Assembly (NCBI GenBank): GCA_900767955.1
Contig: CAAGBC010000037.1
Span: 124,001-188,000 of the forward strand
Direction: 5' to 3'
Source of the DNA: Spirochaetia bacterium
GTDB lineage: Bacteria; Spirochaetota; Spirochaetia; Treponematales; Treponemataceae
DNA: 64,000 nucleotides
Shown here: positions 25,557 to 34,890 of the stretch, in pieces
How the letters are laid out: each line of letters starts with the position of its first letter
How positions within the stretch are numbered: the stretch's first letter is position 1
Notes under the pieces: model-generated
What the model was told of the DNA's origin: nothing
The model's input: the letters and a program-made list of their open reading frames with translations, nothing else
Databases searched by the model: none
Position numbers and translations under genes: made by a program

Positions 25557-25898
25557 ATGAAAAGTAAAACCATATTTGTTTGCGTGATTTTAGCAAGTTT
25601 TATGTTAATGTCTTGTTATTTTGCTGGAGAACCATATTTGTTATCAATAAAGTTTGTAGACGATAAAACAATCGAATATGAATTTCCTTTGGTTAGCGGA
25701 AAAGATGGATATCTTCAGTATAAAGTTTCAAACTTTTCAATTATGCCTAAAGACGGATACAAAATATCTTATCAAACTTCGGTTATGAGTAAAGGAAAGG
25801 TTTATTTCAACAAAGATATTCCTGATGGTTCTACTGTTAAGTTGGATTTTTATGATTCAGATGAAAATTTTGTTCTTACACATACTTTTGTAAAATAG
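25557..25898 (+). CDS. Small lipoprotein, unknown function
   Basis: 113 residues; the signal ends in LMSC (Cys20). The mature part of 93 residues looks like a single beta sandwich (DDKTIEYEFPLVSGKDG, STVKLDFYDSDENFVLTHTF). No family recognised. It starts 11 bp after the large lipoprotein gene and probably shares its transcript. It is convergent with the M24 peptidase gene, with no clear terminator in the 29-bp gap. Confidence 0.72.
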   Translation: MKSKTIFVCVILASFMLMSCYFAGEPYLLSIKFVDDKTIEYEFPLVSGKDGYLQYKVSNFSIMPKDGYKISYQTSVMSKGKVYFNKDIPDGSTVKLDFYDSDENFVLTHTFVK

Positions 25899-25927
25899 TA
25901 GGCGTAAGAACATAAAGCAAAGTGTGG

Positions 25928-27076
25928 TTAATCAATTCTTATTATTCTTGAATGGGTAATTACTTCGTTGCCTTCTTCGGTGATTAGAACATCGTTTTCA
26001 AGTCTACAACCACCAAGGGCTTCGTCGTAAAGGCCTGGTTCAAGAGTAATAATCATTTTTGGTTTGAATACAACATCATCTGGCATTTTTGAACTAACTC
26101 TTGGGAATTCGTGGATTTCTAATCCGATTCCGTGACCTAGTGTGTGAGGTATTTTGCGTTTTGCTGCTGCAAAAATTGAATCAGCTTTTGCAGCGGCTTC
26201 TTTTACTGGAATGCCGTTTTTGTATAATTTTAAACATTCATCTGCAGCGGTTTGCACAAGTGAAAGTATTTCTTCTTGTTCTTCGGAAATATTGCCTTTT
26301 GCGATTGTTAAAGTTACATCACTTGTATAACCGTTGTATACAACGCCAAAGTCAAGAATAGACAAACCTTCTGCAGGCCAAGGTTCTTGTGTGTAATTTG
26401 GGAAACAATGAATTGCCCAACTTCTTGAAGGCCCCGCAGCTAATGTGTCAAATCCTGTTTTTTCACAACCGTAAAGACGACATTCTCTTTCTATTAAAAG
26501 AGCAACATCCATTTCTGTTTTAATAGTTCCATTGTGAATTTGTTTTTCTATTTCATCAATGATTAAATCTGTAATTCTAGCAGCTTCTTTTACACATTCA
26601 ACTTCATAAGAATCTTTTACCATTCTTAATTCAGTTGCATATTGGTGAATTCCGTCTTCTTTACAGCGTACATCCCAATCTGAAAGCGCATCAATATATT
26701 GCAAAAAATCTGGATAAGAAGTTGAAGGAGGAATTTCCACTTTGCGATTTTTTATTTTTGTTTTGTTATTTAAATTAGTTTTTACAGCAAGTAAATCGTT
26801 GTTTTTGTATTTTGTAAAAGGAATTAATTTTTCACAGAAACTTTGTTTTTTGGCAAGAATTTCATCCCAAGGAATTAAAACTGAATTTCCATTTTCAAAT
26901 ATGATAAAAACAGCATCGCTTGTGTGCCCCGTAAAATAACGAATAGCTGGTTCTCTGTGTGCTTCGTTATCAATAAAAACAGCGGCGCCTAAGTTTTCGC
27001 TTACAAGATAATCTACGAGTTTTTTTCTTCTATTTTTGTATAATTTTTTAAAAAAATCTTCTGTTGGGTATACCAT
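25928..27076 (-). CDS. M24-family metallopeptidase (Xaa-Pro aminopeptidase/dipeptidase)
   Basis: 382 residues: an N-terminal creatinase-like domain (1-145) and a pita-bread catalytic domain. All five metal ligands are visible: Asp242 and Asp253 in DFGVVYNGYTSDVT, His315 in HTLGHGIGLEIHE, Glu346 in TLEPGLY and Glu360 in GGCRLENDV. It should remove residues N-terminal to proline, acting in the cytoplasm on imported or recycled peptides. The exact substrate class (PepP or PepQ) is not clear. It lies 17 bp downstream of murJ on the same strand; no good ribosome-binding site precedes the ATG. Confidence 0.9.
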   Translation of the reverse strand: MVYPTEDFFKKLYKNRRKKLVDYLVSENLGAAVFIDNEAHREPAIRYFTGHTSDAVFIIFENGNSVLIPWDEILAKKQSFCEKLIPFTKYKNNDLLAVKTNLNNKTKIKNRKVEIPPSTSYPDFLQYIDALSDWDVRCKEDGIHQYATELRMVKDSYEVECVKEAARITDLIIDEIEKQIHNGTIKTEMDVALLIERECRLYGCEKTGFDTLAAGPSRSWAIHCFPNYTQEPWPAEGLSILDFGVVYNGYTSDVTLTIAKGNISEEQEEILSLVQTAADECLKLYKNGIPVKEAAAKADSIFAAAKRKIPHTLGHGIGLEIHEFPRVSSKMPDDVVFKPKMIITLEPGLYDEALGGCRLENDVLITEEGNEVITHSRIIRID

Positions 27077-27093
27077 ATTATAAATCCATATAT

Positions 27094-28719
27094 TTATTTT
27101 TTAATTTTAGTTTTTACTTTTTTGGAAATTGAAATAGTTGTTTCATCTTTAAATAAAATTAATAACAAAACGCCTACAATCGCAAAAATTAATGCAGTTA
27201 ATATTACAGGAATTCCAATTGAAATAAATCTGTGATGGCCTGCAAATGCGTTAAGCAAAATTGGGCGAAGGTAATAAACTGGAATTGTTGCAATTATTGA
27301 AAAGGCAATCATTTTGAGTATGAATAAAATCATTTTTTTGATAATTTTTTTAACATCCATTGCCTGAAGTTTTTTCATAAAAACAAAAAGGAATATTGTA
27401 TTTACAGAACTTGCAATAGTTAAAGCAAGAGCAATTCCGTTTCCTTTTAATGGCCAAGCTAAAATTAAAACTAAAATGATATTTGAAGCAAAGCAGATAA
27501 TTCCTGCCAATGTTGGTAATTTTGTGTTCCCTTGGGCGTAAAATGCTGGTGAAATAACTCTGTTTACAGCAATAAAGAATAATCCGATTATGTGGAATCT
27601 AAAAACTTGTAATGTAATTGCAACAGAATTGTCATCAAAGTTTTTTGATTTGTAAACTAAACTGATTATGTCTTTTCCGCAAACTAAGGAATAAAAAGTA
27701 ACAGGAATTGTGATTAGCGCAATAATTTTTATTGCTTGAATAAGCATATTATTGAATTCTTCCCATTGTTGTTTTTTTGCCAAACCTGATAAATCTGGCA
27801 AAATTACAGTTCCAATGGAAACAGCAAAAATTCCTAAGATTAATTCTTGAAGGCGTAAAGAATATTGCAAACTACTTACAGTTCCTGTGCCGATTTTTCC
27901 AGCTACAGCAGTTGAAACTAAATCATTTAATTGGTACGCAGCCATTCCCACGATTGTTGGAACAATTAACGCAATTACTTTTTTAGTTCCTGGGTTTGAA
28001 AATGCGTTTTTTAATCCTGTTAGTGTAGTTTTCCAGCCAGTCTTTTTTACAAAAGGCCATTGGAATAAAACTTGAAAACATCCACCTGTTAATACACCAA
28101 AAGCCATTGCGCGAGCAGCTTGTGCTTCCATTGGTAAATTGTTTGGATTAGGAAGTTGTGGTGTTAAGATGTAAGTTATTGCTACAACAATTATATTGAA
28201 CAAAACTGGAGTAAAACCAGAAGGCGCAAATATATTACAGCCGTTTAAGATTCCTTGTAAAAAAGCAGCAGCAGAAATTATGAACAAATAAGGGAACATA
28301 ATTCTTGTTAATAAAGTAGCTTCTGCAATGATTGATGAATCAGTTCCTCCATCGTAAAAAAATGGAATAATCAAAGGTGTAATAATTATTCCAAGGACTG
28401 TAACAATTGCAGTTAAAAAAGAAACAAGTGTTAATGTGGAAGAAACAAATAATTGAATTGATTTATGTGATTCTTCTGAATTATCTTCTTCAAGATATCC
28501 TCTGAATGTAGGAATAAAAGCAACGGAAATACTGTTTTCTGCAAATAATCTTCGGAACAAATTAGGAATCATAAAGGCAATTCCGAATGCATCTGCGTAT
28601 GCACTAGTTCCTAGGAAAGCAGCTTTTGTCATTTCACGAACTAATCCCATAATTCGTGATGCAAATGTCATTAGTGAAAGAATTAGACCAGATTTTAGAA
28701 GTGATTTATTTTTTTTCAT
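27094..28719 (-). CDS. murJ: Lipid II flippase MurJ
   Basis: 541-residue membrane protein of the MOP/MVF superfamily with about 14 helices. The opening SGLILSLMTFASRIMGLVRE, then FAENSISVAFIPTFRGYL and PYLFIISAAAFLQGILNG are diagnostic of MurJ/MviN. It flips lipid II across the inner membrane for peptidoglycan synthesis. The promoter at 28730-28758 leaves only about 10 nt between the -10 box and the ATG, and there is no Shine-Dalgarno sequence. The M24 peptidase gene follows in the same direction. Confidence 0.94.
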   Translation of the reverse strand: MKKNKSLLKSGLILSLMTFASRIMGLVREMTKAAFLGTSAYADAFGIAFMIPNLFRRLFAENSISVAFIPTFRGYLEEDNSEESHKSIQLFVSSTLTLVSFLTAIVTVLGIIITPLIIPFFYDGGTDSSIIAEATLLTRIMFPYLFIISAAAFLQGILNGCNIFAPSGFTPVLFNIIVVAITYILTPQLPNPNNLPMEAQAARAMAFGVLTGGCFQVLFQWPFVKKTGWKTTLTGLKNAFSNPGTKKVIALIVPTIVGMAAYQLNDLVSTAVAGKIGTGTVSSLQYSLRLQELILGIFAVSIGTVILPDLSGLAKKQQWEEFNNMLIQAIKIIALITIPVTFYSLVCGKDIISLVYKSKNFDDNSVAITLQVFRFHIIGLFFIAVNRVISPAFYAQGNTKLPTLAGIICFASNIILVLILAWPLKGNGIALALTIASSVNTIFLFVFMKKLQAMDVKKIIKKMILFILKMIAFSIIATIPVYYLRPILLNAFAGHHRFISIGIPVILTALIFAIVGVLLLILFKDETTISISKKVKTKIKK

Positions 28720-28729
28720 ATTCTATAGT

Positions 28730-28758
28730 AGAATATCTAAGTTGAGATTTTTGTTCAA
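28730..28758 (-). promoter_or_regulatory. Promoter of murJ with very short leader
   Basis: Minus strand TTGAAC (28758-28753), 17 bp, TATTCT (28735-28730), then 10 nt to the ATG. The hexamers match sigma-70 at four positions each. Confidence 0.45.
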
Positions 28759-28877
28759 TCTACTTATAATATAAATGATATTTTAAACTTTAATTGAATA
28801 AATAAAATATAAAGTTTATATTAAAACAATATTGTTTTGCAAAATGCAAACTGTAATTTCTACTAATAAGGTGATTT

Positions 28878-31800
28878 ATGGAAAATCAGAGTTTAGCAAA
28901 GGATATGATTCCTATTAGAGTTGGTATTGATGTTGGTTCAACTACAGTAAAAATTGCAGTTATAGACGATGATGATAAAATTATCTATAGCGATTATCAA
29001 CGCCATAGAGCAGATATTCGTAGTACGATTATTTCTGTTGTAACACAGGCTTTTGATGAGCTTGAAAAAACTCTTCCAGCAGGAAAAAATCAGACTTTAA
29101 GTGTAAAAGTAACTGGTTCTGGAGGATTGTCTGTTTCACAGTGGCTTAATATTCCTTTTATTCAAGAAGTTATTGCAGCAACTACAGCTGTAAAAAAATT
29201 AATTCCACAAACAGATGTTGTTATTGAACTTGGTGGAGAAGACGCAAAAATCACATATTTTGCTGGTGGCGTTGAACAGCGCATGAACGGAACTTGTGCT
29301 GGTGGTACAGGTGCGTTTATTGACCAAATGGCAGCTCTTTTGGAAACTGATGCGGCAGGCTTAAATGTTTTGGCAAAAGATGCAGAAACTATTTATCCAA
29401 TTGCAGCTCGTTGTGGTGTTTTTGCAAAAACTGATGTTCAGCCATTAATTAATGAAGGTGCTAGAAGAGAAGATATTGCAGCTTCTATTTATCAAGCTGT
29501 TGTAAATCAAACAATTTCGGGGCTTGCTTGTGGAAAGCCTATTCGTGGTCATGTTGCATTCCTTGGTGGACCTTTGCATTTTATGGACCAACTTCGTGAA
29601 CGCTTTATTGTTACATTAAAATTAAAAGATGATGAAATTATAGTTCCTGAAAATTCACAGCTTTTTGTTGCAGCAGGTTCAGCTTTTTCTGCAGATAGAA
29701 ATTACAATTGTTCAGAAGAAGAAAAAGCAAAGGCATTCCCTACAATTGCAGAATTTAGAGAGCGTCTTAAAAATCTTGTTGATGCAGAACTTAGCGAAGT
29801 TCAGCGTCTTGACCCATTGTTTAATAACGCAACTGAATTAGATGAATTCCGTAAGCGTCACGCAATGGAAAAAGCTGCACGGGGAGATTTGAGTTTAACT
29901 ACAGGCCCTGTGTTCTTAGGTCTTGATTCTGGTTCAACTACAACAAAAGCAGTTTTGATTGACCAAAAGGGAAGAATTATTTGGGATTTCTACGCATCAA
30001 ACCAAGGAAACCCTGTAGATTTAGCAGTAAAAGTTCTTAAAGATTTATATAAACAATTACCAAAAGATGTATATATCGCTCGTGCAGTTTCTACTGGTTA
30101 CGGGGAAGCGTTATTCCAAGCGGCGCTAGGTGTTGATGCTGGTGAAGTTGAAACAATTACTCACTTTAGAGCTGCTGACTTCTTTGTTCCTGGCGTTGAG
30201 TTCCTTCTTGATATTGGTGGACAAGATATGAAATGTTTGCGCATGAAAGATGGTGCAATTGTTTCTATTCAGTTGAATGAAGCTTGTTCTTCTGGTTGTG
30301 GAAGTTTCTTGGACAACTTTGCTAGAACAATGGGAATGGATGTTCGTGAATTTAGTAAAATTGCGTTGCTTGCAGATAAACCTGTAGATTTAGGAAGCCG
30401 CTGTACAGTATTTATGAACAGCCGCGTTAAACAAGCACAAAAAGAAGGTGCTTCTGTTGCAGATATTTCAGCAGGTCTTTCATATTCTGTAATTAAAAAC
30501 GCTTTATTCAAAGTTATTAAATTAAGAAAAGCTAGTGATATTGGTTCAAAAGTTGTTGTTCAAGGTGGAACATTCTTTAATGATGCAGTTTTGCGTGCTT
30601 TTGAAAAAATCGCTGGTGTAAATGTATTCCGACCAGATGTTGCAGGTTTAATGGGAGCTTATGGTTCAGCATTAATTGCTTACGACCAGTGGGTAGATTT
30701 AACTACTCCAAAACCAGGACAAGAACCAATTGATCCATCAACTGTTCGTTCTGGAATTGCAACATTAGACCAGTTGGAAAAATTCCATGTTGAATTGGAA
30801 TCTCGTCGTTGTGGAAAATGTCAAAACAATTGTCTTCTTACTATTAATACATTCAGCACAGGAACAGAAAACCGTGTGTTCATCACAGGAAACCGTTGTG
30901 AACGCGGTGCAGAAATTGAAGGCAATGTAATTGATGCAAGCAATAAGAAAAATACTGGCGTTGAAGATGTTGGTGAAAAATTGCCAAATATGTTTGAATG
31001 GAAATACAAACGATTGTTCAGCTATGTTCCATTAAAACCAGAAAAAGCACCAATGGGTGATGTGGGAATTCCTCGTGTTCTTAATATGTATGAAAATTAT
31101 CCATTGTGGTTTACTTTCTTTACAAAATTAGGATTTAGAGTTCGTTTGTCACAGCGTTCTTCAAGAAATGTTTACGAAAAAGGAATTGAAACTATTCCAT
31201 CTGAATCAGTTTGTTATCCTGGAAAAATTTCTCATGGTCATGTAGTTTCTTTGCTTCAGCAAGGTGTTAAATTTATTTTCTATCCTTGTGCTCCTTATGA
31301 ACTGCAAGAAGATAAAGGCGCAGGAAATAATTACAACTGTCCAATTGTTACAAGTTATCCAGAAGTATTGCGTAACAATGTTGATGAACTTCGCCAAGAT
31401 GATAGTATTTTGTATATGAATCCATTCTTGCCAATTTACGATAAAGAACGATTGGCAGAACGATTGTGTGAAGAACTTGTTCCTCAGTTCCCTGCGCTTA
31501 CAGAAAAACAGATTTATGATGCTGTTGATGCCGCTTGGGAAGAACAGCAAAAATTCCGTGATGATATTCAAAAAGCTGGTGAAGAAGCGTTGGAGCGTGT
31601 GATTCGTGTTGGCGGAAACGGTATTGTTCTTGCTGGTCGTCCATATCACCTTGACCCAGAAATTAATCACGGTATTCCAGAAATGGTAAATGCTTTGGGA
31701 TTAGCTGTATTTACAGAAGATAGCGTTGCTCACTTGGGAAGTATCGAAAGACCATTGCGTATTATGGATCAGTGGGTTTATCACAATCGCCTTTATAGAG

Positions 31801-33407
31801 CTGCTTCCTTTGTTGCTGGTATGCCAAATTTGGAAATGCTTCAGCTTACTAGTTTTGGTTGTGGTCTTGATGCTGTTACTGCAGACCAAGTTGATGATAT
31901 TATGCGTTCAAAAGGAAGAATGTATACATTAATCAAAATTGACGAAGGTTCCAACTTGGGAGCTGTTCGTATTCGTATTCGTTCTTTAATTGCAGCTGTT
32001 CGTGAACGCCAAAGACATAACAGAAAACCTGTAGTTAAATCTGCTGCTTATCAAAGACAAGTGTTTACAAAAGAGATGAAATATTCTCATACAATTATTG
32101 GGCCACAAATGTCTCCAATTCACTTTAGAATTTTGAAACACGCATTTAATGCTTGTGGATATAATTTTGTGATTCTTGATGCTGTTGACCCAAAAGCTGT
32201 TGATACAGGATTGAAATATGTAAACAACGATGCTTGTTATCCTTCTATTATTGTTGCGGGGCAAATGATTGCGGCTCTTGAATCAGGAAAATACGATGTA
32301 AATCACACTTCCTTGATTATTACTCAAACTGGTGGTGGTTGTCGTGCTTCTAACTATATTGGATTTATTCGTCGTGCGTTAACAGATGCAGGTTTTGATA
32401 AAGTTCCTGTTCTTTCTTTGTCTGCACAAGGGTTTGAAAAAAATCCAGGATTTAAAATTACTCCAGGCTTGTTACATCGTTTGTTAATGGCTGTTATGGT
32501 TGGAGATGTTTTAATGCGTGTTCTTTATAGAACTCGTCCTTATGAATTAGTTCCTGGTTCCGCAGATGCACTTTATGAAAAATGGAATGCAAAAGCAGAA
32601 AAACAAGTGAAGTCACTTTCTTTAAGTGGATATCACAAATTGCTTAAAGGAATTGTAAAAGATTTTGATAATTTGCCACTTAAACCAATTAAAAAACCTC
32701 GTGTTGGTGTTGTTGGTGAAATTCTTGTAAAATTCCATCCAACTGCAAATAACAAAATTGTAGAAACTATAGAGCGAGAAGGCGCAGAATGTGTAATGCC
32801 TGATTTGGCTGACTTCTTCTTCTATTCATTTGCAACTGGAATTTTTCGCCACGAAGAGCTTGCATTCCCTAAACAGACAGAACGAAATGCAAAATTGTTT
32901 GTTTGGTTTATGGAACTTTATCGTAAAAAGATGAAGAAATATTTGAACAACAGTCGTCGTTTTGAAGCTCCTTCATCAATTTATGATTTAATGAAAGGCG
33001 TTGATGATATTGTTCAGTTGGGAAATATTACTGGTGAAGGTTGGTTCCTAACAGCTGAAATGGTAGAACTTATAAAAGAAGGTGTTCCAAGTATTGCTTG
33101 TGTTCAGCCTTTTGCTTGTTTGCCTAACCATGTTACTGGAAAAGGTATGATTAAGGAACTTAGAAGAAGATTCCCTGGTGCAAATATTAGCGCAATTGAC
33201 TATGACCCAGGTTCTTCAGAAGTAAATCAGCTTAATCGTTTGAAATTATTGCTTTCTAATGCTCCTGCTGGAATGCATCCTGATGAAAATGATGATGGTG
33301 TAATTGTTAATCCAGATGGAACAACTTGCAAACCAGAAGTTCGTCTTGCAGAAGGTTCAGTTGCTTTTACAGACACAGAACCAGTTGAAGATATGCCAGT
33401 TGTGTAA
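28878..33407 (+). CDS. Fused 2-hydroxyacyl-CoA dehydratase activase / DUF2229 protein
   Basis: 1,509 residues. Two BadF/BcrA-type ASKHA ATPase domains in tandem: residues about 13-285 (VGIDVGSTTVKIAVID, ELGGEDAK, cluster cysteines Cys140 in NGTCAGGTG and Cys179 in AARCGVF) and about 345-610 (LGLDSGSTTTKAVLID, DIGGQDMK, Cys470 in ACSSGCG and Cys509 in SRCTVF). A Cys-rich joint (RRCGKCQNNCLLT) and a long HgdB/DUF2229-like dehydratase-type part follow. Such fusions are common in anaerobes and are thought to drive ATP-dependent low-potential electron transfer through a 4Fe-4S cluster; their substrate is not established. AAGGTG precedes the ATG. The gene stands alone, with no acyl-CoA genes nearby. 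Confidence 0.9.
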   Translation: MENQSLAKDMIPIRVGIDVGSTTVKIAVIDDDDKIIYSDYQRHRADIRSTIISVVTQAFDELEKTLPAGKNQTLSVKVTGSGGLSVSQWLNIPFIQEVIAATTAVKKLIPQTDVVIELGGEDAKITYFAGGVEQRMNGTCAGGTGAFIDQMAALLETDAAGLNVLAKDAETIYPIAARCGVFAKTDVQPLINEGARREDIAASIYQAVVNQTISGLACGKPIRGHVAFLGGPLHFMDQLRERFIVTLKLKDDEIIVPENSQLFVAAGSAFSADRNYNCSEEEKAKAFPTIAEFRERLKNLVDAELSEVQRLDPLFNNATELDEFRKRHAMEKAARGDLSLTTGPVFLGLDSGSTTTKAVLIDQKGRIIWDFYASNQGNPVDLAVKVLKDLYKQLPKDVYIARAVSTGYGEALFQAALGVDAGEVETITHFRAADFFVPGVEFLLDIGGQDMKCLRMKDGAIVSIQLNEACSSGCGSFLDNFARTMGMDVREFSKIALLADKPVDLGSRCTVFMNSRVKQAQKEGASVADISAGLSYSVIKNALFKVIKLRKASDIGSKVVVQGGTFFNDAVLRAFEKIAGVNVFRPDVAGLMGAYGSALIAYDQWVDLTTPKPGQEPIDPSTVRSGIATLDQLEKFHVELESRRCGKCQNNCLLTINTFSTGTENRVFITGNRCERGAEIEGNVIDASNKKNTGVEDVGEKLPNMFEWKYKRLFSYVPLKPEKAPMGDVGIPRVLNMYENYPLWFTFFTKLGFRVRLSQRSSRNVYEKGIETIPSESVCYPGKISHGHVVSLLQQGVKFIFYPCAPYELQEDKGAGNNYNCPIVTSYPEVLRNNVDELRQDDSILYMNPFLPIYDKERLAERLCEELVPQFPALTEKQIYDAVDAAWEEQQKFRDDIQKAGEEALERVIRVGGNGIVLAGRPYHLDPEINHGIPEMVNALGLAVFTEDSVAHLGSIERPLRIMDQWVYHNRLYRAASFVAGMPNLEMLQLTSFGCGLDAVTADQVDDIMRSKGRMYTLIKIDEGSNLGAVRIRIRSLIAAVRERQRHNRKPVVKSAAYQRQVFTKEMKYSHTIIGPQMSPIHFRILKHAFNACGYNFVILDAVDPKAVDTGLKYVNNDACYPSIIVAGQMIAALESGKYDVNHTSLIITQTGGGCRASNYIGFIRRALTDAGFDKVPVLSLSAQGFEKNPGFKITPGLLHRLLMAVMVGDVLMRVLYRTRPYELVPGSADALYEKWNAKAEKQVKSLSLSGYHKLLKGIVKDFDNLPLKPIKKPRVGVVGEILVKFHPTANNKIVETIEREGAECVMPDLADFFFYSFATGIFRHEELAFPKQTERNAKLFVWFMELYRKKMKKYLNNSRRFEAPSSIYDLMKGVDDIVQLGNITGEGWFLTAEMVELIKEGVPSIACVQPFACLPNHVTGKGMIKELRRRFPGANISAIDYDPGSSEVNQLNRLKLLLSNAPAGMHPDENDDGVIVNPDGTTCKPEVRLAEGSVAFTDTEPVEDMPVV

Positions 33408-33445
33408 GGTGAATTGATTGTTAAATGCGGAGGTGCGAAATTAAT

Positions 33446-34810
33446 ATGAAAAAAAATCTTGTTACAAAATTATGTTTATTCCTTTTTATATTTTCTATCG
33501 TACCTGCATTTGCTTCATATAATAGATATGGAGTGCCTGATTCCTCTGAAATTAGAAAAGATTTAATAGAAACTTGGTTTGAAGCACCTTTGCTGAATGT
33601 TAGATTAAATCGCCCTGAAATTAGAACTAACAAAATTGGTGAAAAATTTCAGATTCGATTGGAAGAAACAGATGATTATTTTACAATTTTTGTTTCTCCT
33701 CATGCAACATTAGAAGTAGATGTTTATTCCGACAAAGGAAAGTCTACAGAAATGCAAGATATTTATCCTGGTGATGCTGTTGGAAGTTGGATTTTAGTAA
33801 GAGATAAAAAAACTGGAAATCCAATTCGTATTCGTTATTATTTTGCAGAAGATAGTGAAGTGTATGTTCAGTTTTTTCCAAATAACAAAATGGCTTATGC
33901 TGACCTTGTAATTTACGGAAATTATGCAGCAAAAGGTGTTTCTACTGGTGTTCCTTTTAGTAGATTTTTTACTTCATCTTTTGAAAATGTTGTAAAATGG
34001 ACTTCTAAAATGATTCCGTGGGAATATACAAAAATTTATCGTGATAATTATCCTTCCACAATAAGAATGATAAATACAATTCAAGAAAAAATGAAAAACA
34101 TTGTATTTACAGAAGATGCAATGTACGATGAAAATATTGAACCAGTTTATATTTCTTCTGGAAAACCACGAAAAATTGAAAAAGAAGATGTAGGTAAAAT
34201 AACTGTTTCTGGTGCGGGATTTTTAAAATGGATTGCAGATGGAATTATTGAACCTATAACAGGCGGAAGATTAAAACGAGAGCCATTAATTGTTCAAACT
34301 GTGGAATATAAAGATATTGGTTATCAAGGAATTCTTTCTGAATCTTATGCTTTGTCTTTTGCACTTGATTGGATTAGAAATTTGGCGTCTGCAATTGTGT
34401 CTGTAAGAAGCGGACATAATTATTTGTTCAATGAATCTGGTGTTGATGTTGATATAGAGCCATTCGCTGCAAGATTTACAGAGCAAGGTATAAAAAATAC
34501 AGAAGGATATATTCATGACTCTGGGTATTCTGTTCAATCATTAAAAGCGTTGCTTTATGTTTTGGCCGCAATTGAACCAGAAACTTTTTACTTTGGTGCA
34601 ATTCGTGAAACTCACAGAAAAACTCCAGAAGTAAAAGTTTTTAATGAATGTGTAGCGTTGTTCCCATATTTTGATTCCAAAGGTCATTTTCAGTTAGTGA
34701 TTTTTAAAGATGGAACAACAATCCCTTATGATGAATTTTTTAGTCGCTATTGTTTAGATACAATTTCCCTAGTAAAAGTCAGAGCCACAAACGAATTTTA
34801 CCCTGATTAA
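33446..34810 (+). CDS. Secreted protein, unknown function
   Basis: 454 residues from the ATG at 33446; GCGGAGGTG ends about 10 nt before it, so the ATG at 33425 is not used. A signal peptide ends near PAFASYNRYG. The rest mixes a beta-rich N-terminal half (ETDDYFTIFVSPHATLEVDV, IRIRYYFAEDSEVYVQFFP) with a helical C-terminal half (about 280-400: LSESYALSFALDWIRNLASA). I do not recognise a family; it has the look of a conserved treponemal periplasmic protein. It follows the activase gene by 38 bp and precedes the strong promoter of the envelope operon. Confidence 0.72.
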   Translation: MKKNLVTKLCLFLFIFSIVPAFASYNRYGVPDSSEIRKDLIETWFEAPLLNVRLNRPEIRTNKIGEKFQIRLEETDDYFTIFVSPHATLEVDVYSDKGKSTEMQDIYPGDAVGSWILVRDKKTGNPIRIRYYFAEDSEVYVQFFPNNKMAYADLVIYGNYAAKGVSTGVPFSRFFTSSFENVVKWTSKMIPWEYTKIYRDNYPSTIRMINTIQEKMKNIVFTEDAMYDENIEPVYISSGKPRKIEKEDVGKITVSGAGFLKWIADGIIEPITGGRLKREPLIVQTVEYKDIGYQGILSESYALSFALDWIRNLASAIVSVRSGHNYLFNESGVDVDIEPFAARFTEQGIKNTEGYIHDSGYSVQSLKALLYVLAAIEPETFYFGAIRETHRKTPEVKVFNECVALFPYFDSKGHFQLVIFKDGTTIPYDEFFSRYCLDTISLVKVRATNEFYPD

Positions 34811-34849
34811 TTAAATTTGATTTAATTTGGTTATTCTCAATTTCCAATG

Positions 34850-34879
34850 TTGTCATGTGTTTGTGTTTTGGTGTATAAT
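34850..34879 (+). promoter_or_regulatory. Promoter of the envelope (TPR-ExbB-SpiroCoCo) operon
   Basis: TTGTCA (34850-34855), 18 bp, TATAAT (34874-34879). The first ATG is at 34891, so the leader would be only about 5 nt and there is no Shine-Dalgarno sequence. Confidence 0.65.
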
Positions 34880-34890
34880 TTTAAACGATT

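Noticed and set aside
31206..31670. 154-codon ORF on the minus strand
   Set aside because: It lies wholly inside the well-conserved activase fusion gene, and its translation has no recognisable domain.
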